DNA of 64,000 nt, taken from positions 248,001-312,000 of the forward strand of contig JBFONV010000004.1 of the NCBI GenBank assembly GCA_040779335.1. Direction: 5' to 3'. Under the pieces are notes generated by a model that saw nothing but the letters and a program-made list of their open reading frames with translations, ran no database searches and was not told where the DNA came from. This stretch comes from JBFONV01 sp040779335 (GTDB taxonomy: Bacteria; Pseudomonadota; Gammaproteobacteria; Enterobacterales; Alteromonadaceae). Shown piece after piece: positions 25,198-34,826 of this stretch. The stretch's first letter is position 1. Each line of letters begins with the position of its first letter. A program made the position numbers and the translations under genes.

Positions 25198-26375
25198 AAA
25201 TATTTGTCACCGTAGGTAATACACAATATAACCAACTTATTGAGGCACTTGATAACTATGTTCCTAACGATAAGTACGAGGTTGTTATCCAGTTAGCTGA
25301 TGGCTTCTATCGGCCTAAGAACCATCAATATTTTCGCTTTACCCAAGAGGTCCAAAAATATTATCAAGAAGCCGACCTGGTGGTGTCTCACGCAGGGGCT
25401 GGCAGTGTATTTAATTTGTTATCGCTTAATAAAAAGTTAGTGGTAGTACCTAACTTCGAACGAGTGGATGATCATCAGTTAGATTTAGCCAATTTTATCG
25501 ACAAGAACCGTTATGCTTGTGTTTGTTTTGATTTAACTAATATTTTATCTTGCATAAATAAAGCTTATTCGAATGACTTTGAAAGTTATCAATATCAGTC
25601 TTTTTCGGGTTTTGAACAAATTAATGAACTGCTGCTGACTAACCGGATATGCCGTGAAAATAATAATGTAGGGGGGATATCTGTTGATTTATTCAAAGAT
25701 ACCCAACAGCTTATTAATCATATTTTAGACGATAATGGCAATAACTTATCGGGAAGTGCTATTGCGATTAATCCTGAAAAAATTGTGAAGTCCATGCAGG
25801 CACCTCTAGTTAAAGAGGTGTTGTTATCGGCAACTATCCGCTACCCAGATGGTATTGGCGTTGTAAAAACCTTATGTCGTAAAACAGGTGAGACAATATC
25901 TCGTATACCTGGTGTTGAGTTATGGGAAGGCTTGATGGTTAAATCAGGCCAAGTAGGTGCGTCTGTTTACGTCGTTGGCGCATCAGAAGATGTGATATCA
26001 GCAACCTGTGATAAGTTAAAAGAAAAATATAACACCCCTGTTGTAGGCTATCGAAATGGTTACTTTTCTGAAGATGAAGAGTTTGCTGTTATTGAAGAAC
26101 TTGCTGCCCATAAACCTAAAATTGTTGCTGTTGCTATGGGGTCTCCTAAGCAAGAGTTATTTATTGATAAGTGTCGTCAAATATACCCTGATGCTTTCTA
26201 TATGGGCGTCGGCGGTAGTTTTGACGTCTTTACCGAAAAAGTTAAACGAGCACCGCTGGTGTACCGCCGTCTAAATCTTGAATGGTTTTATCGGGTAATT
26301 AAAGAACCTAAGCGTATTTTTAGGCATGGTAATTTATTCCGTTATTTATATTTAGAGTTAGTGAGGCGTTTGTAA
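25194..26375 (+). CDS. Fused PssE-like and WecG/TagA-like glycosyltransferase
   Basis: Residues 1 to ~150 match the PssE/Cps14G half of a GT28-type transferase: MKIFVTVGNTQYNQLIEAL at the start and VVSHAGAGSVFNLL near residue 64. Residues ~190 to 393 match the WecG/TagA/CpsF family, with PDGIGVV (Asp219 is the likely catalytic residue) and GSPKQE at 316-321. The two halves are normally separate proteins acting at successive steps. Here one chain joins them through a ~40-residue linker. A natural fusion is more likely than a sequencing error because the frame is clean throughout. Confidence 0.83.
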   Translation: MKIFVTVGNTQYNQLIEALDNYVPNDKYEVVIQLADGFYRPKNHQYFRFTQEVQKYYQEADLVVSHAGAGSVFNLLSLNKKLVVVPNFERVDDHQLDLANFIDKNRYACVCFDLTNILSCINKAYSNDFESYQYQSFSGFEQINELLLTNRICRENNNVGGISVDLFKDTQQLINHILDDNGNNLSGSAIAINPEKIVKSMQAPLVKEVLLSATIRYPDGIGVVKTLCRKTGETISRIPGVELWEGLMVKSGQVGASVYVVGASEDVISATCDKLKEKYNTPVVGYRNGYFSEDEEFAVIEELAAHKPKIVAVAMGSPKQELFIDKCRQIYPDAFYMGVGGSFDVFTEKVKRAPLVYRRLNLEWFYRVIKEPKRIFRHGNLFRYLYLELVRRL

Positions 26376-26409
26376 TGAGAAGGGTATTTTTCGACGGTGC
26401 AATTAACTC

Positions 26410-27474
26410 ATGAGAAAACTTATTATTGTTGGTACGCGTGCGACAACCGGAAAAGGTGGCATATCAACGGCGCTTTCTGGTTATTTAAATGGACTATCAG
26501 CTAAAAATATTGATTATGAATTTGTCGAGTCACATTGGCAAGGTACGCCTATCTTTGTAAGTTGGTTTTCAGCTTTTATTTCCATTTTTAGATTAGCAAT
26601 TAAACATCGTGGTAATGCGGTGTTTTGGTTTCACCTAGGGCCGTGGTTGTCAATGAGTAGAAAATTTTCATTGGCTATTCTGCCGAGACTGTTTGGTTCA
26701 GATACTATTGCTCATATCCATTCACCTGCGATGAGTAGTTACCTTAATGGCGGTTTCTTGGTTAGATTACTAACAAAGTTATCTTTGTTACCGTTTAATA
26801 AAATCGTTGTGTTAACGCCATGGTGGCAATCATTTTTGCATGAAAGAGGTATTACAAAACCTTCTTTTATTTCTGCTAATCCTATTAACCAAGCATATTA
26901 CCAAATTGCATCTAGCTATATTGACAATCCTAGAACGGCTAAGGATAAAAAGGATCATATTGAAATTTTAACTATGGCAAGGATTGCTGAGGGTAAAAAT
27001 ATAGATGTTGTTATCGAAGCGGTTAGTCGTTTGCCAGAAAATATGCGGCTAACAATTGCTGGTGATGGACCATTACTTGAAAAATACAGAAAATTGGTCA
27101 GAGAATTAGGTCTGGATGAGCGTATCCGTTTTACCGGATGGATAGATGGAGAGAAAAAAGAACAATTATTGCGTAAATCTGATATTTTTTGTTTGCCTTC
27201 TACTTATGATTCATTCGGTATGGTGTTTATCGAAGCTATGGCGTTTGATATTCCGGTTATAGCCTATGGATGGGGACCTATTAATGACGTTGTTACCAAT
27301 GATGTTGGCGTTTGTTGCCAAGCACCTTTAACTGAAAATGTCGTTGATGCAATTAATACGGTAGTTGCTCAATTAGCTTTATATACAGGGAAAGGGCCTG
27401 CTAAGGTAATAGCACAATATTCTCCCGAAAAGATAACGAATAAATTTGTTGATTTTTTAGCGTTAGATAGTTGA
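26410..27474 (+). CDS. Glycosyltransferase, GT4 family
   Basis: GT-B fold glycosyltransferase of 354 residues. The N-terminal half has the glycine-rich RATTGKGGIST start. The C-terminal half carries the GT4 pattern ARIAEGKNIDVVIEA near residue 190, then GDGPLLEKY and PSTYDSFGMVFIEAMA, including the EX7E-type donor site. It probably adds one sugar of the repeat unit. The sugar and linkage cannot be read from the sequence. Confidence 0.85.
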   Translation: MRKLIIVGTRATTGKGGISTALSGYLNGLSAKNIDYEFVESHWQGTPIFVSWFSAFISIFRLAIKHRGNAVFWFHLGPWLSMSRKFSLAILPRLFGSDTIAHIHSPAMSSYLNGGFLVRLLTKLSLLPFNKIVVLTPWWQSFLHERGITKPSFISANPINQAYYQIASSYIDNPRTAKDKKDHIEILTMARIAEGKNIDVVIEAVSRLPENMRLTIAGDGPLLEKYRKLVRELGLDERIRFTGWIDGEKKEQLLRKSDIFCLPSTYDSFGMVFIEAMAFDIPVIAYGWGPINDVVTNDVGVCCQAPLTENVVDAINTVVAQLALYTGKGPAKVIAQYSPEKITNKFVDFLALDS

Positions 27475-27572
27475 ACGCTCAATAAACTAAAGCGTTGAAG
27501 GTTCGACTTCAATAGATAAAAAAGTATATAATTTTTAACATTTTTTTTAACACCTATATGTAGAGTAAATTG

Positions 27573-28508
27573 ATGAATTCTAATCAACCAATAGTGCACG
27601 AAGATTTATCCTTATATGGGTTGTTTTCAATTTTTATTAAAAACTGGCTGATATTAACAGTATCGGGGTTTTCGTTTGCTGTTGCCGCATTAATTTGGTC
27701 TCTATACCAGCCAAATATTTATAAAGCTGAAACCTTGTTAATGCCTGTTGAAAATGACAAATCGAGTTTAAGTGGGCTTGCGGGCAATATAGGTGGGTTA
27801 GCATCTTTAGCAGGTGTGAATTTATCTGATAGTGGTAATAACAATAGTAAATTGGCCATTGAGCTACTTAAATCCCGAAAGTTCCTCACTCATTTTATTG
27901 AAAAGAACGACTTGCTAATTCCTTTAATGGCGGTTAAGTCGTGGGATATTACGAGCAATAAATTATTAATTGATCAAGCTGTATACAACAGTGATAAACA
28001 GCAGTGGGTAAGAAAAGCCAAAGCACCTAGAAATGCAAAGCCCAGTTTAATTGAAGCATATGAAAAACTAATTACTATGTTAGAGGTAGATATTGAGCCG
28101 AAAACCAAATTCGTTCGCATTTCCTTGGAGTACTTTTCACCTGATTTAGCTGCACAATGGACGCAAAGCCTAGTGGCTATGTTAAATGAAGAAGTTCGAA
28201 TGATGGATAAAAAAGAGGCTGAAGAAAGTATTGTTTACCTAAAACAGTTAGCTAGCGAAGCTAATGTTGCTGGACTTAGAAATGTATTTTCCAGCTTAAT
28301 GGAAGAACAAATTAAGTCACAAATGCTGGCAGAAATTAGAAAAGATTACGTCTTTAAAGTGGTTGATCCAGCAATTGCACCGGAACTTAAGTCTAAGCCT
28401 CGTAGAGCTATTATTGTCGTTGTAGCAGGGTTTCTCGGCGGTATTATCGGAATTATTATTGTCTTGTTTAGAACGGGTCGAAAATCCTATATATCGAGTA
28501 AAGTTTAA
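27573..28508 (+). CDS. Polysaccharide chain-length regulator (Wzz family)
   Basis: Bitopic inner-membrane protein with an N-terminal Wzz domain: a first helix near residues 25-45 (LILTVSGFSFAVAALIWSLY), a long periplasmic region, and a second helix near residues 280-300 after the proline-rich VVDPAIAPELKSKPRRA segment. It lacks a tyrosine kinase part, so it is a simple Wzz rather than a Wzc. It probably sets the chain length of the Wzy product. ATG 27573 is preferred over the adjacent TTG 27570. Confidence 0.85.
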   Translation: MNSNQPIVHEDLSLYGLFSIFIKNWLILTVSGFSFAVAALIWSLYQPNIYKAETLLMPVENDKSSLSGLAGNIGGLASLAGVNLSDSGNNNSKLAIELLKSRKFLTHFIEKNDLLIPLMAVKSWDITSNKLLIDQAVYNSDKQQWVRKAKAPRNAKPSLIEAYEKLITMLEVDIEPKTKFVRISLEYFSPDLAAQWTQSLVAMLNEEVRMMDKKEAEESIVYLKQLASEANVAGLRNVFSSLMEEQIKSQMLAEIRKDYVFKVVDPAIAPELKSKPRRAIIVVVAGFLGGIIGIIIVLFRTGRKSYISSKV

Positions 28509-28542
28509 GCTAAGCATATTCTGATAAATAGAGAGTGACTCC

Positions 28543-29877
28543 TTGAGTGCGTTAACTATTGATAATATAACAGTGCGTAAAGATGCAAAATTAGCGATGT
28601 TTCAGTTAACCATGCTAATGATTGGCATGTCTTTATTTGTCGATGCAGTTAATGGTTTCTTTTTATCTGGTTTGGGCATTGATCCTAAGCTATCAGCAAT
28701 GTTTAAGTTGTTTCTGTTGTTTTTAGTGTTATATCAAATTGGTTGTTACTCGTTAAAAATATTAGCGGGCCTTTTTACTCTTATTCTTATATTGCTTATA
28801 GGCCCAGTGATAACCTTTTCTTCTACTATTGATTTAGCTGGTTTTTTTGATGATTTCACCTCGTGTTTAAAAATTATTACCGCATTGATTATTTTTATCT
28901 ATTTGGCGTTAATAGCAGAAAAATGGCCAGAAAAGTTAAAAGTTTATGGCAAACGTTGTTTAAATTTCTCGTTTCTAATCTTGGTAAGTAATATCTTTTT
29001 GGGGGTATTAGGGTATGGTTTTTCTAGTTACGGTGGAGGAGCCACCGATGGAGACGATGATAAATCGATAGGTATTAAGGGCTTTTTTTATGCGGGAAAT
29101 GAACTAAGTGGTATTTACATTGTGCTGTTTGCTTGTGCATTACACTTAGCATGGCAAAAAAGTAAGTTTTTGTATGCTGTTATTGCTTTATTATCGATGG
29201 CTTGCGGTGTACTTATCGCGACCAAAGCGGCTATGGTTGCTAGCTTAATTCTTGTGTTTGCAATTCCATTACTAAATGAACGCAATCGGTTGCTTAATTT
29301 AACCTGGTTGAAGGTGAAAACAGTTTTACCACTGGCTGTGGTTGGCACCATCTTAGCATTTATATTAATCCCTATTTTTGAAACAACTGGATTGCTAGAT
29401 CGATTCATGTGGTTTTACCATAAAAAAGGCGTTATTGGCATTATTCTGTCCGGTCGAGATGAATTCATTATAACTGCGTCTGAACTTATCATGCGCTTTG
29501 GTAACTGGACCGATATAGTGTTTGGTTATAGTAAAACAGGGCTGGGGCTATTTACAAAAAATGCGATGGAAGTAGACCCTATTGATATGTTTCTTTGGCA
29601 TGGAATCGCAGGACTCATCTTATTTTTAATTTATTGCACTGTGTTTATTCGAGTGTCATACCTTGGATGTTTAAATCGGCAAAGCCTTTGGGCTCCTGCT
29701 GTGCTCATCATTAATATCAGTTTGATTGCTGTATCGTTTATTGCGGGGCATATATTTACCTCGGGTATGCTTGCGCCGCTATTTGGACTAGTAAATGGTT
29801 TAGCTTATTTGGATTTTATCAAAGGTAGAGAACAGTCATTAAAACCACTTTCATATCAAGAAAGTGCAGGGCGTTAA
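28543..29877 (+). CDS. Polysaccharide polymerase/O-antigen ligase-like protein (Wzy type)
   Basis: Protein of 444 residues with about ten to twelve membrane helices and a larger periplasmic loop near residues 295-340, where SGRDEFIITASE resembles the conserved 'G R' region of the Wzy/WaaL family. It starts at TTG 28543, which is the only good start next to GAGAG at 28531. In this locus, between Wzz and Wzx, a Wzy polymerase is the best guess. A ligase role is possible. Confidence 0.7.
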   Translation: MSALTIDNITVRKDAKLAMFQLTMLMIGMSLFVDAVNGFFLSGLGIDPKLSAMFKLFLLFLVLYQIGCYSLKILAGLFTLILILLIGPVITFSSTIDLAGFFDDFTSCLKIITALIIFIYLALIAEKWPEKLKVYGKRCLNFSFLILVSNIFLGVLGYGFSSYGGGATDGDDDKSIGIKGFFYAGNELSGIYIVLFACALHLAWQKSKFLYAVIALLSMACGVLIATKAAMVASLILVFAIPLLNERNRLLNLTWLKVKTVLPLAVVGTILAFILIPIFETTGLLDRFMWFYHKKGVIGIILSGRDEFIITASELIMRFGNWTDIVFGYSKTGLGLFTKNAMEVDPIDMFLWHGIAGLILFLIYCTVFIRVSYLGCLNRQSLWAPAVLIINISLIAVSFIAGHIFTSGMLAPLFGLVNGLAYLDFIKGREQSLKPLSYQESAGR

Positions 29878-29879
29878 TA

Positions 29880-31124
29880 ATGAGTAAGTTGGTGTACAAA
29901 AACTTTTTCTTTTTGTTTATTGTTCAATTTAGCAATTATGTATTGCCCTTTCTCGTTATCCCATTATTAACTAGAGCATTAGGTATCGATGGTTTTGGCA
30001 AATATGCGTTTTATCTTGGCGTTGCCAATTTATTGCTGGTATTTATTCGTTTTGGTTTTGAATTTTCTGCCACAAGATCGATAAGTATCCACTCGGCAGA
30101 TAAAGCAAAAGTCGCTGAAATTGTCAGTTCAGTATTATTTATCAAACTGATATTGCTTGTGTTTGCTGTGATTATTTTTTCACTGATTGTTGTCTTTGCA
30201 AAGCCAGATCCACAAGTATTAATGTTGTTACTTGGCGGCACGTTTTTACTTGTCGGTCAAATGTTATTACCAGTATGGTATTTTCAGGGCATGCAACAAA
30301 TGAAGTATGTGACCTTGTATACGGTAGTGACAAAAATAGTTTACGTAGGCTTATTGTTTTTATTAATACGAGAACAACAGGACTACGGTATAGCGACTAT
30401 TGTTTATGGCTTTTCATTTTTTGTTGCGGGGTTGGTTAGCATCATCCATATGCTTCACCAGCTGGATTTTAAGTTCACTTTAAGCGAAAAAGCTATTAAA
30501 GCAACATTTACTGAAGCGTTACCTTTTTTCACATCAAGAGTCTTCGTGATGATGTATACCAGTAGCATGATCCCGTTAATTGGTTTTATTGGCACGCCAG
30601 CACAAGCGGCAATTTATTCGGCATCAGAGAAACTTTATAATGCTGCTCAATCGGTAATGTACCCGTTAACCAATGCACTATATCCACATGTAGCTAAAAA
30701 TAGAGATCTGGCCTTATTTAAGAAATTATTCATTATTTCAGTTGTCGTTGTCATCATAGGCTGTGTTGCTGGTTACTTTTTGGCGCCTCATCTGATCATA
30801 TTTTTATTTGGCCAAGAATTTCAAGCAAGTAGTGAAATTTTTAGTATTCATATCATTGCTTTATTATTTGTATTTCCATCAATGATGTTAGGTTTTCCAT
30901 TGCTTGCTGCTTTAGGTTTCTCTAAAGAAGCTAATGGCGTCGTTATTGTTGGTGCTTTGGTGTTTTTCGCAATAGCTGGGTACGGTTTATTTACAGGAAT
31001 AATTAATACTGAGTATTTTGTCTGGGGTGTTGTTGCTGCAGAGGTTACGGTGTTTGCATTAAGAGCATACTTCGCTATTAACCGCGTTTGGATGGGAAAA
31101 CTACATAGGGTTGAACAGAACTAG
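29880..31124 (+). CDS. Polysaccharide flippase (Wzx family), second copy
   Basis: Membrane protein of 414 residues with about twelve helices. Its start (FSNYVLPFLVIPLLTRALG, then GFGKYAFYLGVA) is typical of O-antigen flippases. It follows the polymerase with only two bases between and is followed closely by the glycerophosphotransferase, so it is probably the main flippase of this repeat unit. The other flippase at 20399-21712 is only distantly alike by eye. Confidence 0.86.
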   Translation: MSKLVYKNFFFLFIVQFSNYVLPFLVIPLLTRALGIDGFGKYAFYLGVANLLLVFIRFGFEFSATRSISIHSADKAKVAEIVSSVLFIKLILLVFAVIIFSLIVVFAKPDPQVLMLLLGGTFLLVGQMLLPVWYFQGMQQMKYVTLYTVVTKIVYVGLLFLLIREQQDYGIATIVYGFSFFVAGLVSIIHMLHQLDFKFTLSEKAIKATFTEALPFFTSRVFVMMYTSSMIPLIGFIGTPAQAAIYSASEKLYNAAQSVMYPLTNALYPHVAKNRDLALFKKLFIISVVVVIIGCVAGYFLAPHLIIFLFGQEFQASSEIFSIHIIALLFVFPSMMLGFPLLAALGFSKEANGVVIVGALVFFAIAGYGLFTGIINTEYFVWGVVAAEVTVFALRAYFAINRVWMGKLHRVEQN

Positions 31125-31125
31125 A

Positions 31126-32307
31126 ATGAATGTAATTAAGTGCCTGATTAAAATAAGTATTTTATGGCCTATTTATTGGTTGTTGAAATTAGTTCCTCGA
31201 AATAACAATATTTGGTGTTTTTCATCGTATAGAGACAGCTTTGTTGATAATTCGAAATACCTTTTTCATTATGTTTCCACCAAGCACCCAGAAATTGATT
31301 GTTACTGGGTGACTGATGATCTCGTGTTAATCGACGAGCTTAAGTCTCAAGGTTACCAGGCACTAAAGCGTAAAAGCTTTAATGGGGCATTGATGATCAT
31401 ACGTGCGAAATACGTATTTTATTCTTCTTATGTTGCTGAAATTAATCATTGGCTGACGTCTGGCGCAAAACTAGTAAATTTATGGCATGGTTTACCACTT
31501 AAAAAAATAGAATTTGATATTGATAGCGGTGTCTTAAAAAACAAATATAGCCATACCTTTAACTGGCAAAAATTATACCTACAATTATTTTATCCAGCGG
31601 CTTATCGGGTCGCTGATTTGATGTTTGCACCAACAGATGAAATGGAACATATTTTTAAGAGAGCGTTTCGACTGAAAGATGATGCAATTGTGAAATGCGG
31701 TTCACCGAGAACCGATCAGTTTTTTGATGGACAATCATTTTCAACATTAACGACGAAAGATTTGGAACAACTGTCTGTACCGGAAAATCGTAAGGTTTAT
31801 ATCTATATGCCGACGTTTCGCGATACAGGAGGCGATTTCTTCTCTAAAGAGAATTTCAATTTTGAACAGTTAAATCAAGCTATGGAAAAAGTCGATGGTG
31901 AGTTTTGGATCAAAGCTCATCCTGCTGCGGGTGTTGAAAACATTGATTTGTCTCAATACGATAGAATAAAATTGTTACCAAGCAATATTGATATGTATCC
32001 CGTACTCAAATTATCGTATGCGCTGATCACCGATTACTCCTCTATTTACATTGATTACTTACTATTAGATAAACCGATATATTTCTATTGTTTCGATCTA
32101 GACGATTATAAGAAAAACTGCCGCAGCATGTATTTTGAGTATGATGAAGTTACTCCAGGTGAAAAGTGTCAGTCATTCGAATTGTTATTGTCTTCTATAG
32201 AAGCGCAAACAGATAACTTTGTTGAGCATCGTACTAACATTAAAAGATTGTTTTGGGATGAGGATTATACACTTGGCTGTAAGGCGGTTATAGAAAGAAT
32301 ACGCTAA
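31126..32307 (+). CDS. CDP-glycerol glycerophosphotransferase-like protein
   Basis: This protein of about 393 residues shows TagB/TagF-type motifs: an NSKYLFHYVS start region, LVNLWHGLPLKKIEFD near residue 120, MPTFRDTGGDFF near residue 220, and the C-terminal TDYSSIYIDYLLLDKPIYFY segment. These enzymes transfer glycerol phosphate from CDP-glycerol to a glycan or lipid. Such activity is best known from teichoic acids, but it also decorates some Gram-negative polysaccharides. ATG 31126 is chosen. A TTG at 31111 overlaps the flippase end and lies right after an AGGG. Confidence 0.85.
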   Translation: MNVIKCLIKISILWPIYWLLKLVPRNNNIWCFSSYRDSFVDNSKYLFHYVSTKHPEIDCYWVTDDLVLIDELKSQGYQALKRKSFNGALMIIRAKYVFYSSYVAEINHWLTSGAKLVNLWHGLPLKKIEFDIDSGVLKNKYSHTFNWQKLYLQLFYPAAYRVADLMFAPTDEMEHIFKRAFRLKDDAIVKCGSPRTDQFFDGQSFSTLTTKDLEQLSVPENRKVYIYMPTFRDTGGDFFSKENFNFEQLNQAMEKVDGEFWIKAHPAAGVENIDLSQYDRIKLLPSNIDMYPVLKLSYALITDYSSIYIDYLLLDKPIYFYCFDLDDYKKNCRSMYFEYDEVTPGEKCQSFELLLSSIEAQTDNFVEHRTNIKRLFWDEDYTLGCKAVIERIR

Positions 32308-32382
32308 TGTTAAATTTTTGTAATAGTTGCTGTAGAATATACGGCTAGTTTTTTGTCAATGATATACTCAATAGGAAGTCTT

Positions 32383-34548
32383 ATGAAAAAAATGTTTTGC
32401 ATTTTTTCAATAATATTATTTTTAAATGGATGTTTTTCGTCTGGTTCTAATAAAGAAGAGGTGGTTATCGATAAACCGCCAATCGAAGAGAATATTCTGC
32501 GCCCGTCCAATGAAACGTGCTTGGCCCATGAAGCACCGTCGATTGCATCAAACGTAAAATTTGAACAGGTTTACTCAAAGTTAGAAATGGGAACCCCTAT
32601 TCAAATTTATAGAATGCCCGGCAATAATGATGAATGGTTTTTCATCGGTCGACATGGCTATGTATATAAGTTTAATGATACCCCTAACGTTTCTACAAAA
32701 ACGCTATTGTTAGATATTTCAGAAAAAGTTGAATCAAGCTATGGTGAAATGGGCTTGTTAGGCATGGCATTTCATCCGAATTTTTCAGAAAACTACAAAG
32801 TATATCTGTACTACTCGTATTATGGTGATGACGGGTTAAGGTATACAAACTTAAGTGAATATACATACGATTTAGGCAATGAAGCATTAGTCGATGAAGT
32901 AGAAATCATAAAATTACGACAGTATTCACAAAATCACCAAGGCGGCAACATAGTCTTTGGACCTGATGGTTACTTATATTTTGCATATGGTGATGATGCT
33001 AAAGGTATGGTTGCCCAAGAACTTAATGATCTTTACGGTAAAATGATACGCATTAATGTTCCAGGTAACGGTACCTATTCTATTCCTGAAGATAACCCCT
33101 ATGTTGGCGTAGAAGGTGCACGAGGAGAAATATGGGCCTCTGGTTTTAGGCATCCATGGCGCTGGGGTATCGACAAGGAAACTAAAGAAATATGGGTCGG
33201 TGATGTTGGTGCGAATAATCTTGAAGAAGTTGATAATGTTGTCAAAGGAGGCAACTACGGCTGGCCAATTAAAGAAGGCACTAGTTGCATGCTAAACGAG
33301 GGCTGTGATGGACAAGAAGACCTAATTGACCCGATTCTAGAATATAGTCATGAAGCGGGTTGGGGTGCCATTATAGGTGGAGAAGTTTATCGAGGCTCTA
33401 AAATACCAGGGCTTGTAGGGCGCTTTATTTTTGCAGATTTCTCTCAGTTTTCTCAAATATTGTCATTAGAATATGACGCAAATAACGAACCTTATGGGAT
33501 GCCGTTATTTGAAGGTAAACTTGCGCCAGGCGGCGGAATACACTCGTTCACATCAGATCATGATGGTGAACTTTTTGTGACTCATTTAAACGGCATATTT
33601 AAAATGGTGCCGGACGAAAGCATTGATGCAACAGTGAGTGATTTTCCTCAACTACTATCTGAAACTGGTTGTTTTACGGTTACAGACAATGGATTAGAAG
33701 CGGTAGATAGTGCTATTCCTTATAATGTTTCATCATCCTTATATACTGATGGTGCCGCAAAAAATAGATGGATGGCAATACCTGATGGTACTGAAATTGA
33801 AGTACTTGAAAATGGGGATTTTATTTATCCTGTAGGCTCAGTATTATTAAAAGAGTTTTCATTGGGTGGTAAGAAAATTGAAACTCGGTTGTTAATGAAA
33901 AATGACACACAACAATGGAATGGTTATACCTACGAATGGAACGAAGAGCAAACTGATGCACAATTACTCCCTGCAGGGAAAACAGTATCAGTTGGCGACA
34001 TTGATTACCAAATTCCCAACAGAGTGCAATGTCAAAGTTGTCACAATAGCTCAATAAATGGTGCTATTGGACCGGAATATCGCCAATTAAATATTGAGCA
34101 TGCTTACTCAGACACGCTAACAACAAATCAAATTGAATATTTAACAACTATTGGATTTATTGACGAAGCAGAATTGAGTAAAAAAGAAGTATTAACGGCA
34201 TTACCTGACTACCATCTTAGCGATTTTACCAATGAACAACGAGTCTCCAGTTTTGTTCATTCGAATTGTGCATATTGTCATAATCCTGCAGGCCCAGCCC
34301 GCGGAAGTTTAGACTTTAGATGGCAAGTACAGGAGCAATGGAATGCTTGTAATAAAGATCCTGAAATATCAACGTTAGGGGTTGAAGGTGCTAAGTTAAT
34401 CGCACCAGGTCATCCTGATAAATCAATTATTTATAAACGTTTAAATACTACTGAATTATATAGAATGCCACCAATAGGACGAACAACAATACAACAGGAT
34501 GTTGTAGAATTTTTAGGTGACTATATCAATGAAGTAGAATGTAAGTAG
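32383..34548 (+). CDS. PQQ-type sugar dehydrogenase fused to a diheme cytochrome, lipoprotein
   Basis: This protein of about 721 residues starts at ATG 32383 with AGGAAG at 32373-32378 and a lipobox LNGC. Residues ~40-410 match the glucose/sorbosone dehydrogenase beta-propeller (GLLGMAFHPNF, HQGGNIVFGPDG, GFRHPWRWGID, GGNYGWP). The C-terminal part matches the SO2930-type diheme protein, with two CxxCH heme motifs at residues 550-554 and 629-633. Electrons from an oxidised sugar could thus pass directly to the hemes. An in-frame start at 32353 only adds ten residues before the signal and is rejected. A strong terminator follows. Confidence 0.8.
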   Translation: MKKMFCIFSIILFLNGCFSSGSNKEEVVIDKPPIEENILRPSNETCLAHEAPSIASNVKFEQVYSKLEMGTPIQIYRMPGNNDEWFFIGRHGYVYKFNDTPNVSTKTLLLDISEKVESSYGEMGLLGMAFHPNFSENYKVYLYYSYYGDDGLRYTNLSEYTYDLGNEALVDEVEIIKLRQYSQNHQGGNIVFGPDGYLYFAYGDDAKGMVAQELNDLYGKMIRINVPGNGTYSIPEDNPYVGVEGARGEIWASGFRHPWRWGIDKETKEIWVGDVGANNLEEVDNVVKGGNYGWPIKEGTSCMLNEGCDGQEDLIDPILEYSHEAGWGAIIGGEVYRGSKIPGLVGRFIFADFSQFSQILSLEYDANNEPYGMPLFEGKLAPGGGIHSFTSDHDGELFVTHLNGIFKMVPDESIDATVSDFPQLLSETGCFTVTDNGLEAVDSAIPYNVSSSLYTDGAAKNRWMAIPDGTEIEVLENGDFIYPVGSVLLKEFSLGGKKIETRLLMKNDTQQWNGYTYEWNEEQTDAQLLPAGKTVSVGDIDYQIPNRVQCQSCHNSSINGAIGPEYRQLNIEHAYSDTLTTNQIEYLTTIGFIDEAELSKKEVLTALPDYHLSDFTNEQRVSSFVHSNCAYCHNPAGPARGSLDFRWQVQEQWNACNKDPEISTLGVEGAKLIAPGHPDKSIIYKRLNTTELYRMPPIGRTTIQQDVVEFLGDYINEVECK

Positions 34549-34568
34549 TTATCAAAGTAAACTAATTT

Positions 34569-34592
34569 AGCCCGTTTTAAACGGGCTTTTTT
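34569..34592 (+). terminator. Rho-independent terminator after the dehydrogenase lipoprotein
   Basis: AGCCCGTTT and AAACGGGCT are inverted copies with a single base between them (so a short loop of the TTTA type forms), followed by a T-run. It ends the polysaccharide operon on this strand. Confidence 0.9.
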
Positions 34593-34771
34593 ATTCTTAA
34601 ATTTATGCTCTTCACTGTTGGAATACTTAAAAAAGTATAATTTTTTGATGCATTCATATTTATAGGGTTTTAAGTGAAATTAGCTTGGGGAATATGCTGT
34701 TGATTGCAAGATATTTCTAGTTGGATAGTTATATTAATTCAATAGCTATTGCACTTTGAATAGCTCCTTTT

Positions 34772-34812
34772 GCTTAGTAAGTATAATTTGATTGCGGTTT
34801 CCCTTACTAAGC
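34772..34812. repeat. 10-bp inverted repeat downstream of the acyltransferase gene
   Basis: GCTTAGTAAG at 34772-34781 and CTTACTAAGC at 34803-34812 are exact inverted copies with a 21-base spacer. It lies just after the 3' end of the minus-strand acyltransferase. It has no T-run, so it is a poor terminator. Its role is unknown. Confidence 0.4.
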
Positions 34813-34826
34813 TAATCCTCATCTAT

